Assembly: GCF_900111555.1 (NCBI RefSeq)
Contig: NZ_FOHZ01000016.1
Coordinates: 1-64,000 of the forward strand
DNA length: 64,000 nt
DNA from: Marinobacter segnicrescens
GTDB lineage: Bacteria > Pseudomonadota > Gammaproteobacteria > Pseudomonadales > Oleiphilaceae
Reading direction: 5' to 3'
Of this stretch, positions 58,601 to 64,000 are shown piece by piece. The translations under genes and the position numbers were made by a program. Position 1 is the first letter of the stretch; every line of letters starts with the position of its first letter. The notes beneath the pieces were generated by a model that was given only the letters and a program-made list of their open reading frames with translations, did not search any database and was not told the DNA's origin.

Positions 58601-58629
58601 AGGTTTTTTCAAACGGCTCTGACGCCCCC
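58590..58629. repeat. Inverted repeat overlapping the csp -35 box, downstream of prpE
   Basis: GGGGGCGTCA (58590-58599) and TGACGCCCCC (58620-58629) are perfect 10-base arms around a 20-base loop. TTTTTT follows on the plus strand, so as a terminator it faces right, although nothing obvious is transcribed rightward here. For the leftward propionyl-CoA synthetase transcript it gives a stem with no T-run. The left arm contains most of the csp -35 box. Confidence 0.55.
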
Positions 58630-58684
58630 TTTTTTCAACGAAATCAGTTCGCTTTCGCTCTGTTTGGACGGCCCGGTGAAGGGG

Positions 58685-60559
58685 TCAGTTGCGAAACTTC
58701 TGGTCGATTTCCTCGAGAATGGCGGGGTCATCGATGGTCGACGGCACAGACCATTCCTCACCGTCCGCAATTTGACGGATAACGCGGCGCAGGATTTTTC
58801 CGGACCGGGTCTTGGGCAGGCGGTCCACCACCATGGCCCGGCGGAAGCAGGCAATGGCGCCGATACGGTCCCTGACCATTTCCACCAGCTCTTCTTCCAG
58901 CTCGTCCGGGTCGATGGTGGCGCCGTCTTTCAGTAGCACCAGGCCCACCGGAATCTGCCCCTTCATTTCATCGCGGGCACCCACCACGCAGCATTCGGCC
59001 ACTGCAGGGTGAGAGGCAACCACTTCTTCCATCTCGCCGGTGGAGAGCCGGTGTCCGGCAACGTTAATCACGTCATCGGTGCGCCCCATGATGAACACAT
59101 AGCCATCCTCATCAATGAAGCCACCGTCTCCGGAGCTGTAGAAGCCGGGAATGGGGTCGAGATAGGTCTTGCGAAAGCGGGCGTCGTCGCCCCACACCGT
59201 AGAAAGGCACCCAGGAGGAAGGGGCAGTTTTACGGCCACCTGACCCTGCTCGCCCGCGGGCATGGGGCGACCGTCGAGGCTAACCACCTGCACATTGAAG
59301 CCAGGGGCGGGAACGGTCGCTGAACCGGGCTTGGTGCGCATTTCCTCAATGCCTACCGGGTTACAGCAGATGGCCCAGCCGGTTTCCGTCTGCCACCAGT
59401 GATCCAGCACCGGAAGGCTGGTATGTTCCTTGAGCCATTCGTAGGTGGACGGGTCGAGGCGTTCGCCGGCCAGAAAGAGTCGCTTCAGGGCACTGATGTC
59501 GTACTTCGCCATCAGGTCGGCTTCCGGGTCCTCCTTGCGGACGGCGCGGAAAGCAGTAGGTGCGGTAAACAGGTAGTTCACCTTGTGATCCTGGCAAACC
59601 CGCCAGAAAGCGCCGGCGTCGGGTGTCTTTACCGGTTTGCCTTCATAGAGGATGGTAGTGCAGCCCATGAACAAAGGCGCATACACGATATAACTGTGAC
59701 CGACCACCCAGCCCACGTCCGAGGCGGCCCAGAATACATCGCCGGGCCCGGCGCCGTAGACCAGTTCCATGCTGTAGCGAAGCGCCACGGCATGACCGCC
59801 ATTATCCCGTACCACGCCTTTGGGCTTTCCGGTGGTACCTGAGGTATACAGGATATAGAGCGGATCAGTGGCGGCGACAGGAACGGGGTCTGCCGGAGTC
59901 GCGGTCGCCATTTCCTGGTCCCAGTCCGCGTCACGTCCGGCTTGAAGTTCAGCAGTCACCTGGGGACGCTGGAATACAATGCAGAATTCCGGCTTGTGGT
60001 CAGCCTCCTCGATGGCGCGGTCCACCAGTGGTTTGTAAGGAATAACCTTGGCTACTTCGATACCACAGGAGGCCGTAACAATGGCCTTTGGCTTGGCGTC
60101 ACTGATCCTCACTGCCAGTTCGTGGGCGGCAAAGCCACCAAACACCACCGAGTGAATGGCCCCCAGCCGGGCGCAGGCGAGCATGGCGATCACTGCCTGG
60201 GGCACCATGGGCATGTAAATAATCACCCGGTCCCCGTGGCCCACCCCGCGTGCCTTGAGTACGCCGGCAAAACGGGCCACCTGGTCGGTCAGCTCGTTGT
60301 ATGTAAAGCTCTGTTGGGTGTCGGTGACGGGGGAGTCATAGATCAGTGCTTTCTGGTCGCCGCGACCGGCGCGAATATTGGCATCCAGGGCGACATCACT
60401 GGAGTTGATCAGACCATCGGGAAACCACTGGCCGTGGCCATTCTCGCTGGCTTTCCAGATTTCTTCCGGGGGGCGTATCCAGTCGATCGCGCGGGCTTTT
60501 TCTCGCCAGAATTCCTCTGGCTGGTCCACGGAGCGACGGAATTCCGATTGGTAGTCCAT
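58685..60559 (-). CDS. prpE: Propionate/acetate--CoA ligase, PrpE-like
   Basis: Acyl-CoA synthetase of 624 residues. Motifs: YTSGTTGKPKGVVRD (ATP loop), WWQTETGW (adenylate binding), YSSGDGGF and GRTDDVINVAGHRL, and LPKTRSGKILRR with the catalytic lysine that can be acetylated. The sequence lines up with E. coli PrpE over its full length, including ASDVGWVVGHSYIVYAPL. The ligase makes propionyl-CoA or acetyl-CoA. No other propionate genes are nearby, so it may act in general short-chain acid use. GAGGTGG sets the ATG at 60559. Confidence 0.88.
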   Translation of the reverse strand: MDYQSEFRRSVDQPEEFWREKARAIDWIRPPEEIWKASENGHGQWFPDGLINSSDVALDANIRAGRGDQKALIYDSPVTDTQQSFTYNELTDQVARFAGVLKARGVGHGDRVIIYMPMVPQAVIAMLACARLGAIHSVVFGGFAAHELAVRISDAKPKAIVTASCGIEVAKVIPYKPLVDRAIEEADHKPEFCIVFQRPQVTAELQAGRDADWDQEMATATPADPVPVAATDPLYILYTSGTTGKPKGVVRDNGGHAVALRYSMELVYGAGPGDVFWAASDVGWVVGHSYIVYAPLFMGCTTILYEGKPVKTPDAGAFWRVCQDHKVNYLFTAPTAFRAVRKEDPEADLMAKYDISALKRLFLAGERLDPSTYEWLKEHTSLPVLDHWWQTETGWAICCNPVGIEEMRTKPGSATVPAPGFNVQVVSLDGRPMPAGEQGQVAVKLPLPPGCLSTVWGDDARFRKTYLDPIPGFYSSGDGGFIDEDGYVFIMGRTDDVINVAGHRLSTGEMEEVVASHPAVAECCVVGARDEMKGQIPVGLVLLKDGATIDPDELEEELVEMVRDRIGAIACFRRAMVVDRLPKTRSGKILRRVIRQIADGEEWSVPSTIDDPAILEEIDQKFRN

Positions 60560-60661
60560 TGGTCCACCTCTCATAGCTTGGAGTCGGGTTGTTGTTTTTT
60601 TGATACTTGAGAACCTGACTGTAAGCCATCTGGCACGCAGAGGAAGTAGACCAAAGGCTAA

Positions 60662-62038
60662 TCAGTTGTCAACTTCGGTCCCATCGGCGCCAGGATGGAC
60701 CGAGTCGACAGTAGCTTTCAGCGTGCCCCTGGCCAGCCTGGCGCTTATCCGGTCCCCCGGAGCCAGCGTGGCCGGATCGCGGACCACGGTCTGGTTATCC
60801 GATGCGATGATGGCGTAGCCGCGCCCAAGGGTGGCCAGGGGGCTGACGGCGTTAAGGGTGCGGGCGGCGGATTCAAGTCGCTGGCTGCGGGTTTCCAGCT
60901 GCCGGCCCAACGATGACTGCAGGCGCTCGCGGACTGATTCGACGCGTTGACTGTGTTCAGCAATCCGCCGGTCAGGTCGGTGGGTCAGCAGTCGTTGCTG
61001 GAGGTGGTCACTTCTGGTTCGCTCGCTATCCAGGCGCTGGCTGATTGCCTGCCGGAACCGCAACTCCATGTCGTCCAGGCGCTGGGCTTTTTCCTGTAGT
61101 TGCCGCCGTGGATCCCGTAGTCGGGACGTTAACTGATTGACGCCCGTCTGTTGTTGGCGCAGTTGTCGGGTCATTGCGTGGACGAGCCTGTGGCGGGTTT
61201 CGTCCAGGCGACTGATCCAGGTGGACTGGTCCGGTGAAATCTTTTCGGCTGCGGCTGATGGGGTCGGTGCGCGCAGGTCGGCCACGAAATCCGCGATGGT
61301 GACGTCAACTTCGTGCCCGACGGCGCTAACGGTGGGAATCGGGCAGGCTGCGATGGCGCGGGCAACGGCCTCTTCGTTAAAGCACCACAGGTCTTCCAGG
61401 GAACCGCCGCCCCGGCCGATGATCAGTACGTCGGCCTGGTTATGGCGTATGGCCCGGTTGATGGCGTCGACGATGCCTGCCGTCGCCGCCTGGCCCTGTA
61501 CGGCCGTGGAGTAGAGAGTGACCGGAATACCTGGGCAGCGGCGGCCCAGCACGGTCAATATGTCATGGATCGCTGCGCCAGTGGGTGAGGTGACTACGCC
61601 GATGTGTCGGGGCGTGACCGGAAGCGGCTTCTTGCGCTCGGCCGCAAACAGTCCCTCGGCGTAGAGTCGGGCTTTCAGGGCGTCGAAGGCCTGCTGCAGT
61701 GCCCCCAGGCCGGCCGGTTCCAGGTGCTCGACAATGATCTGGTAATCGCCCCGGGCCTCATACAGGCTGACCTTGCCGCGAATCCGTACCTGGTCGCCCT
61801 CTTTCGGTGTCTGTCTGAGCCGCTGGTTAAAGCCACGGAACATGGCGCACCGTACCTGGGCACGCTGATCCTTGAGGGAGAAGTACCAGTGGCCCGAGGA
61901 GGGCCTGGAAAGACCGGACAGTTCACCTTCCACCCAGGCTTGCATGAAACTGCTTTCAAGCAGGTGTCGGGCTTGCCGGTTGAGTTCGGAGACCGTCAGG
62001 GCGCGGGGGCGAACGGTGGGCGAGTCATCTGGGTACAT
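60662..62038 (-). CDS. xseA: Exodeoxyribonuclease VII large subunit XseA
   Basis: Nuclease subunit of 458 residues. The N-terminal OB-fold (about 18-110; WVEGELSGLSRPSSGHWYFSLKD) binds single-stranded DNA, the catalytic core has GVVTSPTGAAIHDI and IGRGGGSLEDLWCFNEE, and a long coiled coil follows (about 270-400). With XseB it digests single-stranded DNA in mismatch repair. The small subunit is not in this window. Divergent from guaB, as in E. coli. Confidence 0.95.
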   Translation of the reverse strand: MYPDDSPTVRPRALTVSELNRQARHLLESSFMQAWVEGELSGLSRPSSGHWYFSLKDQRAQVRCAMFRGFNQRLRQTPKEGDQVRIRGKVSLYEARGDYQIIVEHLEPAGLGALQQAFDALKARLYAEGLFAAERKKPLPVTPRHIGVVTSPTGAAIHDILTVLGRRCPGIPVTLYSTAVQGQAATAGIVDAINRAIRHNQADVLIIGRGGGSLEDLWCFNEEAVARAIAACPIPTVSAVGHEVDVTIADFVADLRAPTPSAAAEKISPDQSTWISRLDETRHRLVHAMTRQLRQQQTGVNQLTSRLRDPRRQLQEKAQRLDDMELRFRQAISQRLDSERTRSDHLQQRLLTHRPDRRIAEHSQRVESVRERLQSSLGRQLETRSQRLESAARTLNAVSPLATLGRGYAIIASDNQTVVRDPATLAPGDRISARLARGTLKATVDSVHPGADGTEVDN

Positions 62039-62171
62039 CTGGGTCTCCGGACAGTAAAAAACGCCATGTTATCAGAACCTTCTCTGTCACCATACGGGTT
62101 TTCCGCTAGCGAGCCTTCCCAAAACCAACGGAAATTCAGCAAGATGCAGCATCCAGGTGGTCCTGGCCCGG

Positions 62172-62200
62172 TTTACTGTCGCGGCTGCGACATTTATAAT
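62172..62200 (+). promoter_or_regulatory. Sigma-70 promoter of guaB
   Basis: TTTACT (62172-62177) and a perfect TATAAT (62195-62200) have a 17-base spacer. Transcription would start near 62207 and leave a leader of about 90 bases before guaB. AAAGGCGGG lies just before the start codon. Confidence 0.75.
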
Positions 62201-62249
62201 AGTCCGATTAAGGTGACCGGTTCCGTTACGCGCTGAGACAGCGCCTTAA

Positions 62250-63761
<1,512 letters not shown>

Positions 63762-63774
63762 GCCATCCCGATAC

Positions 63775-63800
63775 ACGGCCCGACTCCGGGCCGTTTCTTA
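63775..63800 (+). terminator. Hairpin with T-rich tail between guaB and guaA
   Basis: ACGGCCCG (63775-63782) and CGGGCCGT (63787-63794) pair perfectly around ACTC and are followed by TTCTTATTTC. It looks like a modest Rho-independent terminator inside the guaBA operon, and could make guaA expression lower than guaB. Confidence 0.65.
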
Positions 63801-63818
63801 TTTCATGTTGAGGAATCC

Positions 63819-64000
63819 ATGTCCCAGAACATTCATGACCACCGCATCCTGATTCTCGATTTCGGTTCCCAGTACACCCAGCTTATTGCCCGCCGGGTAC
63901 GGGAAATCGGAGTTTACTGCGAGATCAGGCCCTTTGATCTCACCGCGGACGAGATCGAGGCGTTCCGTCCCAAGGGCGTCATCCTCGCCGGTGGTCCTGA
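63819..64000 (+). CDS. guaA: GMP synthase GuaA (partial, N-terminal end)
   Basis: The first 60 residues of GMP synthase, cut by the window edge. The glutaminase domain start ([20 protein letters not shown]) and GVILAGGP are clear. The full enzyme has a glutamine amidotransferase, an ATP pyrophosphatase and a dimerisation domain, and turns XMP into GMP. AGGAATCC before the ATG gives a normal start. It follows guaB by 57 bases. Confidence 0.96.
   Translation, partial: MSQNIHDHRILILDFGSQYTQLIARRVREIGVYCEIRPFDLTADEIEAFRPKGVILAGGP

Overview
The window is a 64-kb piece of gammaproteobacterial core chromosome with moderately high GC. Gene content and gene order point to a marine, respiratory, Pseudomonas-like gammaproteobacterium. 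A Marinobacter-type organism is my best guess, from recognition of protein families rather than any search. I see no rRNA, tRNA, insertion sequence, prophage or CRISPR array, and almost all of the DNA is coding. Several blocks keep the order I recall from Pseudomonas aeruginosa: htpX, a small unknown, alaA, gpx, ospR-like and a SagS-like kinase; cspD, clpS, clpA, infA, bpt, aat and trxB; and pilZ, lolC, lolD, a DUF2062 gene, comEC, exbBD, lpxK, ycaR, kdsB, ptp and murB. Another block matches E. coli: rluE, nudJ, mnmA, hflD, purB and roxA.

Layout. 0.1-8.9 kb is a complete cbb3 cytochrome oxidase cluster on the minus strand, with structural genes ccoNOQP, then ccoG and the assembly genes ccoH, ccoI, ccoS and a TauE/SafE-like gene. 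It sits behind an ANR/FNR-like box and ends at a strong terminator. 9-17 kb holds an alpha/beta hydrolase, rlmM, a monooxygenase-like gene, tusA, dsbD, epmC, rhlB and pdxB. 17-25 kb is the htpX-alaA-gpx-marR-hybrid kinase region, with an unknown membrane protein and a LysR regulator. 24.8-31.8 kb is a minus-strand run of a GNAT fusion, roxA, purB, hflD, mnmA, nudJ, rluE and a cold-shock gene. 32.4-38 kb holds clpS and clpA facing infA, bpt, aat and trxB, which together make an almost complete N-degron degradation set. 38-42 kb carries a MoxR ATPase with no DUF58 neighbour, agmatine catabolism (aguAB), a small secreted protein and a PilZ protein. 42-54 kb is an envelope block: lipoprotein export (one permease plus LolD), ComEC, ExbBD, MsbA, LpxK, KdsB, a phosphotyrosine phosphatase and MurB. 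54-64 kb holds proS, an Lrp-like regulator, leuA, a cold-shock gene with a long leader, a propionyl-CoA synthetase, xseA, guaB and the start of guaA.

How the genes fit together. Four themes recur: microaerobic respiration with copper and heme insertion (cco genes, dsbD), modification of the translation machinery (rlmM, rluE, mnmA, epmC, roxA, infA, proS), protein quality control (ClpAS, Bpt, Aat, HtpX), and envelope building (Lol, MsbA, LpxK, KdsB, MurB).

I do not see a clearly new defence or mobile system. The points most worth a second look are a SagS-like hybrid kinase paired with an unknown membrane protein, a MarR-type operator lying inside the gpx promoter, a GNAT protein fused to a possible degenerate phospholipase-D-like domain, a single-permease Lol locus, a MoxR gene without its usual partners, and a cold-shock leader whose promoter lies in an inverted repeat.
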